Assembly: GCA_959596515.1 (NCBI GenBank)
Contig: CAUFXR010000040.1
Span: 1-22,122 of the forward strand
Source of the DNA: an uncultured Oscillospiraceae bacterium
GTDB lineage: Bacteria > Bacillota > Clostridia > Oscillospirales > Acutalibacteraceae
Direction of reading: 5' to 3'
Length of the DNA: 22,122 nucleotides
The notes under the pieces: generated by a model
Told to the model about the DNA's origin: nothing
Databases searched by the model: none
What the model saw: the letters and a program-made list of their open reading frames with translations, nothing else
Position numbers and translations under genes: made by a program
In this document: one piece after another, positions 22,097 through 22,122 of the stretch
Layout: each line of letters begins with the position of its first letter
Position numbering within the stretch: the stretch's first letter is position 1

Positions 22097-22122
22097 ATGA
22101 AGCAGGTGTTTGAAAACGCAGA
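22097..22122 (+). CDS. frr: Ribosome recycling factor, first codons only
   Basis: ATG at 22097 follows TTGGAGG with 7 bases of spacing and opens MKQVFENA before the window ends. The N-terminus fits ribosome recycling factor, and the position directly after pyrH is the standard one. Too little is visible to confirm by sequence alone. Confidence 0.72.

Overview
The window looks like a low-to-mid-GC Firmicute of the class Clostridia, probably an anaerobic spore former. The grounds are a bifunctional AdhE fermentation enzyme under a Rex redox repressor, a TepA-SpoIIIE gene pair, a pyrH-frr pair, strong AGGAGG ribosome binding sites and Clostridia-type mobile-element genes. The genus cannot be read from the sequence.

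Layout. (1) Positions 1 to about 6300 are the right part of an integrative mobile element. They hold the last 37 codons of an unidentified gene, a cluster of hairpins, a leftward XRE regulator, an AT-rich cargo pair (XRE regulator with helical repeats, then a membrane-anchored M23 peptidase), two strong terminators, a small sigma-70-like factor, two small element proteins and a large serine recombinase at the end. Four copies of a 25-base hairpin repeat are spread between the element genes. (2) Positions 6245-6850 are a gene-poor junction with several hairpins; the element/chromosome boundary probably lies here. (3) Positions 6851-13558 on the minus strand hold aconitase, NADP-isocitrate dehydrogenase and rex in that transcription order, then adhE with its own promoter. 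The adhE promoter is a consensus TTGACA-N17-TATAAT overlapped by two tandem Rex boxes, so the repressor and a very likely target sit side by side. (4) Positions 13701-17573 on the plus strand hold a TepA/ClpP-like protease and an FtsK/SpoIIIE DNA translocase. The protease has a short overlapping leader ORF and a hairpin that covers its ribosome binding site. (5) Positions 17898-20943 hold a tightly packed trio: a YgiQ-family radical SAM protein, a ComEC-like metallo-beta-lactamase-fold protein and a DUF3006 protein. (6) Positions 21158-22122 hold a promoter with a long structured leader, pyrH, and the first codons of frr.

How it fits together. Aconitase and isocitrate dehydrogenase make 2-oxoglutarate and NADPH. 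Rex, made from the same transcript, senses NADH/NAD+ and would release adhE when NADH rises, so acetyl-CoA is reduced to ethanol and NAD+ is regenerated. The mobile element carries its own regulators and several features that suggest translational control by RNA hairpins covering ribosome binding sites. The most interesting signals are the loop-flipped hairpin family, the cargo regulator/peptidase module with its palindromic operator, the tandem Rex boxes, and three separate ribosome-site hairpins. No CRISPR array, tRNA, rRNA or insertion sequence was found.
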